From contig NZ_JNAM01000010.1 in assembly GCF_000759975.1 (NCBI RefSeq), forward strand, positions 186,001 to 250,000: a stretch of 64,000 nucleotides of DNA, given 5' to 3'. How positions within the stretch are numbered: position 1 is the first letter of the stretch; every line of letters starts with the position of its first letter. The DNA is from Prochlorococcus marinus str. MIT 9302. Its GTDB lineage: Bacteria; Cyanobacteriota; Cyanobacteriia; PCC-6307; Cyanobiaceae. Shown here in pieces: positions 56,253 to 64,000 of this stretch. The notes below the pieces were generated by a model. It did not search any database. It was not told where the DNA came from and worked only from the letters and a program-made list of their open reading frames with translations. Both the position numbers and the translations under genes were made by a program.

Positions 56253-57418
56253 TGGAAGAAGACATCTTAAATAAAAAGTGGTATTGGTGGCCATTATTTC
56301 CTTTATATCCATATGGAAAAAAGAAAACAATTTTAAGAGAATTAATTCCTAATCAAATATGGTCTTTGGAACAAATACAGGGCCTTTATTACGTTGCCGT
56401 TCCAATAAGAATGACGGTGATAAAGGTTGATAATGGATTGATGCTAATAAATCCACTACCTCCCACAAAAGAATTAATAAATGATTTAAAAAAATTAATT
56501 GCGATTCATGGCAAGGTAAAAACAATAATTCTCCCAAGTGCCTCTGGACTAGAACATAAAATAGGACTTCCAGCGCTTTCAAGAATATTTAGAGATGCAG
56601 AAATTTGGCTTTGTCCTGGACAATGGAGCTTTCCTATAAATCTACCACTAGATTTTTTAGGAATTCCATCAAAAAAAACAAGAATACTTTTTGAGGAAGG
56701 TACTCCACATACAGATTCCTTTAAATGGTCTTCATTAGGCCCGCTTAATTTAGGACTTGGAAGATATCAGGAGATAAGCTGTTTTCATTATTCTACGAAA
56801 ACTCTTCATGTAACAGACGCAATAGTTGGAATAGACTCCACTCCACCTGAGATATTTAATTTTGATCCAACTCCACTTCTTTTCCATTCTAGAGAGAGAG
56901 GAGATGAACCTTTGATTGACACTATTGAACAAAGAAAGAAAGGGTGGAAAAGGTTAATCTTATTTTCATCTTTTTTGAAACCAGGTAAATTAAATATTCC
57001 ACCTTTAAAAGAAATTTTTAAGTATTCATTCAAAAAAGATCTTAGAAATTGGAGATCTCATTTCGGTATTTATCCCTTTTTATGGGACGAAGATTGGGAA
57101 TCCTCGCTTGTTGAAATTATGGGTAAAGATATTCCTAAGATTCAAATTGCACCAGTTTTACAAAAATTAATTTTTCCACGTTCAAAAGAGGTGTTAATTA
57201 AATGGTTAGAAAATATCAAGACTTTTAAAGATATGGAATATTTAATTCCAGCTCATTTTACGGCACCTATAAAATTTACAACAGAGGACTGTCAAAAATT
57301 AATTAATGAAATTAATTCCCAAAAATGGGATAAAGCACCAGAGGATAATAAATTTCTGATTGGATTATATAAAAAGTTGTTTGAACTAGGAATAATTCCT
57401 GAAGAAGTTAATCTTTAA
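56252..57418 (+). CDS. DUF4336 family protein
   Basis: A 388-residue protein with the DUF4336 layout: an N-terminal WYWWPLFPLYPYGKKKTI segment, then TVIKVDNGLMLINPLPPT and IILPSASGLEHKIGLPALSRIF (landmarks), reminiscent of a degenerate metallo-beta-lactamase fold with an E-H in place of the usual HxHxDH motif. Family function is unknown. The ATG overlaps the stop of the importer permease by one base, which suggests a role linked to metal uptake or use, but only by context. Confidence 0.8.
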   Translation: MEEDILNKKWYWWPLFPLYPYGKKKTILRELIPNQIWSLEQIQGLYYVAVPIRMTVIKVDNGLMLINPLPPTKELINDLKKLIAIHGKVKTIILPSASGLEHKIGLPALSRIFRDAEIWLCPGQWSFPINLPLDFLGIPSKKTRILFEEGTPHTDSFKWSSLGPLNLGLGRYQEISCFHYSTKTLHVTDAIVGIDSTPPEIFNFDPTPLLFHSRERGDEPLIDTIEQRKKGWKRLILFSSFLKPGKLNIPPLKEIFKYSFKKDLRNWRSHFGIYPFLWDEDWESSLVEIMGKDIPKIQIAPVLQKLIFPRSKEVLIKWLENIKTFKDMEYLIPAHFTAPIKFTTEDCQKLINEINSQKWDKAPEDNKFLIGLYKKLFELGIIPEEVNL

Positions 57419-57424
57419 AATGTA

Positions 57425-57760
57425 TTATTCGTCAATAGACATGTTTTCATCATTTTTAAGAGTTTGTTCTAGCTCTTTTCTTTGCTCCATTTGTCTTAAG
57501 AAATATCCTGTCATCATTGCAGAAGATAATAAATTGGCAATGTTGTCTTTTGAAGATGTTATTTTTACATCAAATTGATCTGAAGGGAGCATGCCAAGAA
57601 GACCTTGAACATTATGTCTAATAATTTCTTGAATATCTTCACTGGCTGATTTTGCTACTCTTTGCAAAACTTCAGGGGATTGTTTTTGTAAATATTGGAT
57701 TAAATCATTCTCATCATTTGGATCATTATTTTCAGTAGCAAGAAATTCTGGATTAAACAT
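57425..57760 (-). CDS. DUF760 family protein
   Basis: 111 residues matching the DUF760 pattern: LIQYLQKQSPEVLQRVAKSASEDIQEIIRHNVQGLLGMLP followed by FDVKITSSKDNIANLLSSAMMTGYFLRQMEQRKELEQTL (landmarks). It is all helical with an acidic C-terminal tail. The family occurs in cyanobacteria and plants, and its function is not settled. It is convergent with the DUF4336 gene over a 6-base gap and lies 45 bases downstream of lepB. Confidence 0.85.
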   Translation of the reverse strand: MFNPEFLATENNDPNDENDLIQYLQKQSPEVLQRVAKSASEDIQEIIRHNVQGLLGMLPSDQFDVKITSSKDNIANLLSSAMMTGYFLRQMEQRKELEQTLKNDENMSIDE

Positions 57761-57805
57761 TTCTTAAACTTCAAGATATACAAACCCTACAACATCAAGT
57801 ACCCA

Positions 57806-58390
57806 TTAAACTAAATTATTAAGGGCAGGGAACCGAATAGGTCCAATTTTATTGAACGGCCAATATCTAAAAATAGCTTTACCAATAATCTTTTCATAGG
57901 GTAAAAATCCCCAAATATGTGAGTCCATACTATTGTTTCTATTATCACCCATCACCCATAATGACTCTTTTGGAACAATAAAAGGGCCTATAGAATAATT
58001 AATATTTTTGTCAAAAGCGTAATTTTCTTGAGGGATATCATTTAAGTAAAGGTTACCATCTCTTACTTCTACCTTGTCTCCAGGTATCCCAATTACTCTT
58101 TTTATTAATGCAGTATCTGCTTCATAACCAGCAATAATTAATTGGTCTGGAACCTTAAAAACAACTATTTTATTTTTTAATTTTGAAAGATTTGATTTGG
58201 ATGTGATTTTTGGGGTTACTTTCTCAACAAGAATTTTATCTTGTATTTGAAGAGTGGGAAGCATTGAACCGGATGGAATCCATCTTGGCTCTATAACCTG
58301 CCATCGTATAATCAAAGCAATAGATATCCAAATTAAAAGATTTTTTAAATCCTTAATTATTGAATTTCTTTTTTCTTCAGTTGGGGACAT
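57806..58390 (-). CDS. lepB: Signal peptidase I
   Basis: A 194-residue membrane-bound serine protease that removes signal peptides from exported proteins. One N-terminal helix (about 17-30) anchors it. The catalytic dyad is S42 in IPSGSMLPTL and K97 in ALIKRVIGIPGD. Box D/E motifs VVFKVP, VEVRDGNLYLND and VMGDNRNNSMDSHIWGFLP are present. It is short and compact, like other cyanobacterial type I peptidases. It is divergent from menD over 51 bases. Confidence 0.95.
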   Translation of the reverse strand: MSPTEEKRNSIIKDLKNLLIWISIALIIRWQVIEPRWIPSGSMLPTLQIQDKILVEKVTPKITSKSNLSKLKNKIVVFKVPDQLIIAGYEADTALIKRVIGIPGDKVEVRDGNLYLNDIPQENYAFDKNINYSIGPFIVPKESLWVMGDNRNNSMDSHIWGFLPYEKIIGKAIFRYWPFNKIGPIRFPALNNLV

Positions 58391-58441
58391 TTTTTATTTA
58401 ATTCAGTTATAAGGAAAAATCCCAAAGCATTTATATAAATT

Positions 58442-60205
58442 ATGACATCATCCATTGAATGCAAAAATTTTTTAAAAAGTCTACAACTTTTAAACCTTCT
58501 TGTAAAAATTGGAGTTCAAAATTTAATAATATGTCCAGGTAGTAGATCAGCACCTTTAGCCATAGCTGCAGGAGAATTAAGTAAATTAGGACTGGTAAAT
58601 ATTTTTAATTCAATAGATGAGAGATCTGCAGGATTTCACTCTCTTGGGATTTCTGCTGCATCTGGCAATCTTTCTTTGGTTATTACAACTTCTGGAACTG
58701 CAGTAAGTAATTTATTGCCAGCGGCAGTTGAGGCTGACCGATCTTGTAAAGGTCTTATATTTATTACAGCTGATAGACCTTTAAGGTTAAAAGATTGTGG
58801 GGCTAATCAAACAGTAAATCAAGAAGAATTTTTGAGTTCAGTCTGCAGAAGAGTTTTAAGTACAAATCTCAATGGGCTCCATGAAACAGAAGATAATGAG
58901 ATTCTAAATTTAGTGCGAATTATTGAGGAACAAATATCGATCTTCCCTGGTCCTTTCCATGTAAACATTCCTATCGATAAGCCTCTAGATATTTCTTTTT
59001 TAAATAAAAAAAATGTTTTAGAGATTTTTAAGAAGATTTATTTAAAGAAAAAATATGTTTTTCATGAAGTTGAAATAAAGTCTCATGAAAACAAATTCTT
59101 AGAAATTTCAAAAAGTCTAAATTTAGATGAATCAGGCATTATTTTGGTAGGTCCCTATCAAGGTTCTATAAATGACTTATCTTCTTTCAATAAATCTTTA
59201 GAAAAATTACAAGAAATTACTGGTTGGCCAGTATTTGCTGATCCTATTTCAGGTGTTTATTCTGATTTGAGAGGGTTAGTTATGAATTGGGAATTAGTCT
59301 TAAGAAAAAATAAGAATTTAATCAATTGTCATCAACTTTTGAGGCTTGGACCCATGTCATCCTCAATTGATTTGGAGAAGTTTTTAACAACCTTCGAAGG
59401 GGTACAAATTCTTATCAAGGAAAAAAACCATAGAAAATTGGACCCTATAAAAAAATCATTTGAATATGAGTTTGGGTTGAAAGATTTTGTTGATAGATTT
59501 TTAGGAGAATTATCAATTAACAAGAAAAATAATAAGTCTCTAAGTCCTTTAGCTCTTCATCTAATAGTGGCAGGAGAGCAAATTAAGGAGATTTTAAAAG
59601 AGAAAATTAATAGTAATAATCAAATTACTGAGTATAAGATTGCAAATCTTGTACCAAAAATATGGCCAGCTAAAAATCCTATTATGCTCTCTGCAAGTAG
59701 CCCAATTAGAGATTGGCTTACATTTTCTGAGAATAGTACTTTAACAAGAAATTGTTTCAGTTTTAGGGGGGCATCTGGAATAGACGGTACTTTATCTCTT
59801 GCATTAGGAATTTCTAGAATTAAGAATCCTCTTCTTCTTGTGACTGGAGATTTGGCTTTTGTTCATGATATAAATGGCTGGCTTGTTGAAAATTCAGTCG
59901 ACTTGAATTTAACAATCCTTTTAATAAATAATAATGGTGGAAATATATTTAATCGTATTTATAAAAATAATCTAAAAGATGATGAATTAAAAAAACTATT
60001 TCTTATGCCTAAAGAAATAAACTGGGCAAAACTAGCAGATGGATATCAAGTAAAGTTTAAAAGCGTGACAAATTTTAAAAAATTACGAGAGGCATTCGAA
60101 TGGAGCATTTCTATCCGGAAATCTGTAATAATTAAAGTTGATATTGATCCGGAGAATGAAATTAGTGAAAAAAATGCCCTTCTAGAAAAAATAATTGGCA
60201 GTTAA
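58442..60205 (+). CDS. menD: 2-succinyl-5-enolpyruvyl-6-hydroxy-3-cyclohexene-1-carboxylate synthase
   Basis: A 587-residue ThDP-dependent enzyme joining isochorismate and 2-oxoglutarate in phylloquinone synthesis, needed for photosystem I. It has the N-terminal [13 protein letters not shown], the catalytic glutamate in [13 protein letters not shown], the middle FAD/ThDP-like fold, and the C-terminal ThDP/Mg-binding [16 protein letters not shown] ... [14 protein letters not shown]. menB follows after 38 bases, so this is a partial men cluster. Confidence 0.96.
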   Translation: MTSSIECKNFLKSLQLLNLLVKIGVQNLIICPGSRSAPLAIAAGELSKLGLVNIFNSIDERSAGFHSLGISAASGNLSLVITTSGTAVSNLLPAAVEADRSCKGLIFITADRPLRLKDCGANQTVNQEEFLSSVCRRVLSTNLNGLHETEDNEILNLVRIIEEQISIFPGPFHVNIPIDKPLDISFLNKKNVLEIFKKIYLKKKYVFHEVEIKSHENKFLEISKSLNLDESGIILVGPYQGSINDLSSFNKSLEKLQEITGWPVFADPISGVYSDLRGLVMNWELVLRKNKNLINCHQLLRLGPMSSSIDLEKFLTTFEGVQILIKEKNHRKLDPIKKSFEYEFGLKDFVDRFLGELSINKKNNKSLSPLALHLIVAGEQIKEILKEKINSNNQITEYKIANLVPKIWPAKNPIMLSASSPIRDWLTFSENSTLTRNCFSFRGASGIDGTLSLALGISRIKNPLLLVTGDLAFVHDINGWLVENSVDLNLTILLINNNGGNIFNRIYKNNLKDDELKKLFLMPKEINWAKLADGYQVKFKSVTNFKKLREAFEWSISIRKSVIIKVDIDPENEISEKNALLEKIIGS

Positions 60206-60243
60206 ATTTTTTTTAAATTTCTATTTTGGAATAATTAGGATTC

Positions 60244-61101
60244 ATGAAAGTCTTACCTGGGAAAACAACTTTAAATTGGTCACAATGTAATTCTTATGAG
60301 GATATATTGTTGCATAAATCAGATGAGGGAATTGCGAGAATCGCAATTAATCGGCCTGAAAAAAGAAATGCATTTAGACCTCAAACTGTAGATGAACTTA
60401 TTAGTGCATTTAATATCGTGAGAAATGATGAAAATATTGGAGTAGTTCTTTTTACAGGTGCAGGACCTGATAAGAAAGGTATTTATTCTTTTTGTTCTGG
60501 AGGTGACCAGAGTGTTAGAGGTGATAATGGATATGAAAATGATGATGGGAAACAGAGATTAAATGTACTTGAACTTCAAAGATTAATAAGAAGTTTGCCT
60601 AAAGTGGTTATCGCCTTAGTTCCTGGTTTTGCAATTGGAGGAGGCCAGGTACTTCATTTGATTTGTGATCTCAGTATCGCCTCAGAAAATGCAATATTTG
60701 GTCAAACAGGTCCAAAAGTTGGCAGCTTTGACGGGGGATTTGGATCTAGTTATTTGGCTAGAGTTGTTGGTCAAAGAAAAGCGAAAGAAATTTGGTTTTT
60801 ATGTAGAAAATATAATTCCAAGGAGGCTCTTGAGATGGGCTTGATAAATGCAATTACAAAGATTGAAGAATTAGAAGCTGAGGGTGTAATCTGGGCAAGA
60901 GAGATTTTACGAAATAGTCCAACAGCTATTCGTATTCTTAAAGCTTCATTCAATGCCGAGAATGATGGAATTGCGGGTATTCAAGAATTATCTGGATACA
61001 CAACTCAATTATTTTATTCGACTAAAGAAGCTCAAGAAGGTAGAGATGCCTTTCTTGAAAAACGTCCACCTGATTTTTCTGACTATAAGTGGACTCCCTA
61101 G
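60244..61101 (+). CDS. menB: 1,4-dihydroxy-2-naphthoyl-CoA synthase
   Basis: A 285-residue crotonase-fold enzyme that closes the naphthoquinone ring of phylloquinone. Family motifs: [21 protein letters not shown], the oxyanion-hole [13 protein letters not shown], and [49 protein letters not shown] (landmark) with the MenB-specific bicarbonate/aspartate region. The C terminus ends [13 protein letters not shown], typical for MenB. glgA follows after 35 bases. Confidence 0.96.
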   Translation: MKVLPGKTTLNWSQCNSYEDILLHKSDEGIARIAINRPEKRNAFRPQTVDELISAFNIVRNDENIGVVLFTGAGPDKKGIYSFCSGGDQSVRGDNGYENDDGKQRLNVLELQRLIRSLPKVVIALVPGFAIGGGQVLHLICDLSIASENAIFGQTGPKVGSFDGGFGSSYLARVVGQRKAKEIWFLCRKYNSKEALEMGLINAITKIEELEAEGVIWAREILRNSPTAIRILKASFNAENDGIAGIQELSGYTTQLFYSTKEAQEGRDAFLEKRPPDFSDYKWTP

Positions 61102-61136
61102 GGACTTTTTAAAAAGAACTTTTTTAATAACTATCA

Positions 61137-62588
61137 ATGAGAATTCTTCTTGCTGCTGCCGAATGTGCTCCAATGATCAAAGTTGGAGGTATGGGAGATG
61201 TGGTTGGTTCGTTGCCTCCATCTTTGATCAAACTTGGTCACGATGTAAGGGTAATAATTCCAGGCTATGGAAAATTGTGGAGTCTTTTAGAGGTATCGAA
61301 TGAACCAGTCCTCAGAGCAAATACTATGGGAACTGATTTTGCTGTGTATGAAGCAAAACATCCAATACATAATTATGTGATTTACCTAGTTGGTCATCCA
61401 GCATTTGACTCTGACCAAATATATGGAGGGGAGAATGAGGATTGGCGCTTTACATTTTTTGCCAGTGCTACTGCAGAATTCGCTTGGAATTGTTGGAAAC
61501 CTCAAGTTCTTCATTGCCATGATTGGCACACTGGAATGATTCCTGTATGGATGCATCAGGACCCTGAAATTAGCACTGTTTTCACAATTCATAATTTAAA
61601 ATATCAAGGACCTTGGAGATGGAAACTAGAAAAAATGACTTGGTGTCCTTGGTATATGCATGGAGACCACACAATGGCTGCTGCAATGTTGTACGCAGAT
61701 AGAGTAAATGCTGTTTCTCCAACTTATGCGGATGAAATTAAAACCCATGAATATGGAGAAAGTCTTGAAGGATTACTTAATTACATATCAGGTAAATTAC
61801 GGGGCATTCTTAATGGCATAGATTTAGATGAATGGAATCCAGCCAAAGATCCTGTTTTGCCCGCAAAATTTAGTCTTAAGAATTTAGAAAATAGGCTAGA
61901 AAATAAGAAAATTCTTCAAAGAGAAATGGGTCTTGAGGTGAATTCTAAAAAATATCTTTTAGGTATGGTTAGTAGGTTGGTTGATCAGAAAGGAGTTGAC
62001 TTACTTTTACAAGTTTCAAGAAGACTTTTAGCATATACAGATTCTCAAATAGCTGTTTTAGGGACTGGAGATAGATATTTAGAATCTGGATTATGGCAAC
62101 TAGCCTTGGATTACCCGGGCAGATTTTCAGTATTCCTTACCTATGATGATTCTCTATCAAGACTGATCTATGGTGGCTCTGATGCTTTCTTAATGCCCAG
62201 CAGATTTGAACCTTGTGGGATTAGTCAATTACTTGCTATGAGGTATGGATCTATTCCAATAGTTAGGCGAGTTGGAGGTTTGGTTGACACAGTTTTACCT
62301 CATGACCCAGAAAATAATAGTGGCACAGGTTTTTGCTTTGATCGCTTTGAACCAATAGATTTCTACACTTCTTTAGTAAGGTCTTGGGAAGCCTTCAGGC
62401 ATAAAGATAGTTGGGAATTACTACAAAAAAGAGCTATGAGCCAAGAGTTTAGTTGGCAAAGATCAGCTCTTGAATACGAAATTATGTATAAAGATGTTTG
62501 TGGAATAAAGGAACCATCACCAGATATTGATGAAGTTAAAAAGTTCTCTTACGGACAATCAGCTGATCCATCTTTAAAAAAAGTATGA
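61137..62588 (+). CDS. glgA: Glycogen synthase
   Basis: A 483-residue GT5 transferase extending alpha-1,4-glucan from ADP-glucose. The N-terminal [20 protein letters not shown] contains the KxGG substrate motif. It continues with [14 protein letters not shown], the [13 protein letters not shown] linker to the second Rossmann domain and the catalytic [15 protein letters not shown]. It works with GlgB, also in this window. It is downstream of menB on the same strand. Confidence 0.96.
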   Translation: MRILLAAAECAPMIKVGGMGDVVGSLPPSLIKLGHDVRVIIPGYGKLWSLLEVSNEPVLRANTMGTDFAVYEAKHPIHNYVIYLVGHPAFDSDQIYGGENEDWRFTFFASATAEFAWNCWKPQVLHCHDWHTGMIPVWMHQDPEISTVFTIHNLKYQGPWRWKLEKMTWCPWYMHGDHTMAAAMLYADRVNAVSPTYADEIKTHEYGESLEGLLNYISGKLRGILNGIDLDEWNPAKDPVLPAKFSLKNLENRLENKKILQREMGLEVNSKKYLLGMVSRLVDQKGVDLLLQVSRRLLAYTDSQIAVLGTGDRYLESGLWQLALDYPGRFSVFLTYDDSLSRLIYGGSDAFLMPSRFEPCGISQLLAMRYGSIPIVRRVGGLVDTVLPHDPENNSGTGFCFDRFEPIDFYTSLVRSWEAFRHKDSWELLQKRAMSQEFSWQRSALEYEIMYKDVCGIKEPSPDIDEVKKFSYGQSADPSLKKV

Positions 62589-62601
62589 GTTTAATATTTT
62601 A

Positions 62602-63975
62602 ATGGACCTTTCTTTATCTGAATTAAATGATGTTTTGGGTCATATTAAAAATATAGGCAAGAAAAAATACGATTCTTTAAATTTTAAAAATATAAGTATA
62701 GATAGTAGAACTCTATTAAAAGATGATCTTTTTATAGCTATCGAAGGTAAAAATTTTGACGGACACAGCTTTCTTTCAGAGGTTTTAAAGAAAGGAGTTG
62801 AATCAGTAGTCATTAAAGAAGGTATGCAGAAATTCCTTCCTGATGATTTCCCTTATTGGGTTGTTAGTGACACTTTAGAGGCATTTCAAAAATTAACATT
62901 GCTCAAAAGAAAAAAATTAAATATCCCAGTTATTGCAATAACTGGTTCAGTGGGTAAAACAACAACAAAAGAAATGATTGGTGAAGTTTTAAAGAAACTT
63001 GGAAAAATCAAAATATCTAATGCAAATTTCAATAATGAGATTGGGGTTGGTCTTACTATCCTTGAAGCAGATATAGAAGATAAAGTTTTGGTCCTCGAGA
63101 TGGGTATGAGAGGTCTTGGACAGATCGAAAATTTATCTAGATATAGTGAACCTGATATTGCAGTAATTACTAATATTGGGACAGCACATATTGGATTGTT
63201 GGGCTCAAAAAAGAATATTACTTTTGCAAAGTGTGAAATTACTAAGTTTTTAAATCCAAATGGAGTTGTGATAATACCAGGAAACGATCCTTTCCTTGAG
63301 GAAACTTTAAAAAAAGTCTGGAAAGGTAGACTTATAAAAGTAGAGTTGTTAAATGTAGAAAATCAGAAGAAGCGTTTTAATAAAGATGATAAATTGAGAG
63401 GATTTTATAATCCATCGAAGAAAACAATTCTGATAGAAGAAAATACCTTTGAAATCTCACTTAGCGGATTGCACAATGCTTCAAATTTCTTATTTGCTTA
63501 TGCAGTTGCAAAGGAGCATAATATTAGTTTTGCTAGTTTTAATAAGTTCAATTTCGCAAGTTTAGAAGGAAGGAATAAAATCCTTAAATCAGTTAAAACA
63601 ACGATATATGATGAATCATATAATGCCTCTCCAGAATCAGTAAAAGCATGTATAGAGAACCTTTTAGAAAAACCAAGAAATCATTTTTTTATCTTTGGAA
63701 GTATGCAAGAATTGGGAAAAGAGTCTGAAAAATATCATAGAGAAATATTCAACTTAATAAATAATTCAGACATAGAAAAATGTTTATTTATTTGTGATAA
63801 AGAAAAAGAAATTTTTTATTATAATTTTTTAAAAGATGAGGAGAAATTTTTAGTTTTAAACAATATTGAGGATGTACCTAAAGAAATAAATAAATTCACA
63901 AAAAAAGGTGATTCTATCCTTATAAAAGGTAGCAGATTTTGGGAGCTTGAAAAAATTATTAAATTAATTAATTAA
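62602..63975 (+). CDS. murF: UDP-N-acetylmuramoyl-tripeptide--D-alanyl-D-alanine ligase
   Basis: A 457-residue Mur ligase adding D-Ala-D-Ala to the peptidoglycan precursor. It has the N-terminal uracil-binding domain with IDSRTLLKDDLFIAIEG, the ATP-binding ITGSVGKTTTKEMI, EMGMRGLGQIENLS and NIGTAHIGLLGS in the central domain, and the C-terminal domain with DESYNASPESV and ILIKGSRFWELEKI. The start at ATG 62602 is 13 bases after glgA. The protein appears complete, ending 25 bases before the window edge. Confidence 0.96.
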   Translation: MDLSLSELNDVLGHIKNIGKKKYDSLNFKNISIDSRTLLKDDLFIAIEGKNFDGHSFLSEVLKKGVESVVIKEGMQKFLPDDFPYWVVSDTLEAFQKLTLLKRKKLNIPVIAITGSVGKTTTKEMIGEVLKKLGKIKISNANFNNEIGVGLTILEADIEDKVLVLEMGMRGLGQIENLSRYSEPDIAVITNIGTAHIGLLGSKKNITFAKCEITKFLNPNGVVIIPGNDPFLEETLKKVWKGRLIKVELLNVENQKKRFNKDDKLRGFYNPSKKTILIEENTFEISLSGLHNASNFLFAYAVAKEHNISFASFNKFNFASLEGRNKILKSVKTTIYDESYNASPESVKACIENLLEKPRNHFFIFGSMQELGKESEKYHREIFNLINNSDIEKCLFICDKEKEIFYYNFLKDEEKFLVLNNIEDVPKEINKFTKKGDSILIKGSRFWELEKIIKLIN

Positions 63976-63976
63976 T

Positions 63977-64000
63977 TTAATCATGACATCTTTGTTTTCC
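63977..64000 (-). CDS. Possible 3' end of a minus-strand gene running off the window
   Basis: The last 24 bases read on the minus strand as ...GKQRCHD followed by TAA (63977-63979), convergent with murF. The plus strand offers an ATG at 63983 in the complementary frame, so either direction is possible. Too little sequence is present to identify the product. Confidence 0.25.
   Translation of the reverse strand, partial: GKQRCHD

Overview
The window is a compact, AT-rich cyanobacterial chromosome segment (roughly 30% GC by eye), with very short intergenic gaps and many TTG-initiated genes. The alpha-carboxysome operon with form IA Rubisco, ndhL/ndhD, plastocyanin, menB/menD, glgA/glgB, cyAbrB and a group 2 sigma factor point to a marine picocyanobacterium. 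Gene content and base composition fit a high-light-adapted Prochlorococcus, probably close to the HLII clade; the strain assignment is inference.

Layout. 1-7.1 kb: carboxysome operon (end of csoS1, rbcL, rbcS, csoS2, csoS3/csoSCA, csoS4A, csoS4B, an acRAF-like protein) and a small convergent ORF. There is a hairpin between rbcL and rbcS and a terminator between rbcS and csoS2. 7.1-12.7 kb: ridA and gloB, then hisG, an ABC exporter and a GNAT acetyltransferase, then two glycosyltransferase-like genes on the minus strand. 12.8-19.1 kb: dnaA (with a 17-base palindrome in front of its start), a thioredoxin-fold/GST protein, glutathione reductase, a Ca/Na exchanger and pyrC. 19.15-20.84 kb: a small island between pyrC and ndhL. 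A diverged copy of the tRNA-Leu(UAA) upstream region plus an exact 41-base 5' tRNA half lies at its left end and the complete tRNA at its right end. Between them lie two minus-strand genes for exported/membrane-anchored proteins, bracketed by a second, shorter direct repeat. No recombinase is present.

20.9-29.4 kb: ndhL, a DUF3007 gene, trpA, cyAbrB, a YciI-like gene, a small HTH-like gene, a DUF1232 gene, a sigma-70 family gene with an 11-bp tandem repeat upstream, hisIE, a divergent QueD/PTPS-family gene, clpB and petE. 29.5-36.7 kb (all minus): an epimerase, hemE, glgB, a CocE/NonD hydrolase and three small proteins including DUF4332 and Ycf51-like ones. 36.8-43.1 kb (plus): a TamB-like giant protein, proA, folB and a lipase-like hydrolase. 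43.1-52.2 kb (minus): prlC-type oligopeptidase, ndhD, thrB, glk, thrS, trpS and a Gly/Arg-rich protein with a ribbon-helix-helix-like core. 52.3-57.4 kb (plus): a DUF697 protein, a three-gene Mn-type ABC importer and a DUF4336 gene overlapping the importer. 57.4-64 kb: DUF760 and lepB (minus), then menD, menB, glgA and murF (plus), and a few bases of the next gene.

Most of the window is core metabolism: CO2 fixation, glycogen synthesis, phylloquinone synthesis, NDH-1 and plastocyanin electron transport, and amino-acid, nucleotide and cell-wall synthesis. The part that is not ordinary core genome is the tRNA-Leu island. Its layout suggests insertion through the tRNA anticodon region by an element that brought its own promoter and 5' tRNA half, similar in spirit to the tRNA-bounded integrative elements (tycheposons) described in Prochlorococcus. 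No intergenic stretch exceeds 300 bases once the island repeats and tRNA pieces are counted.
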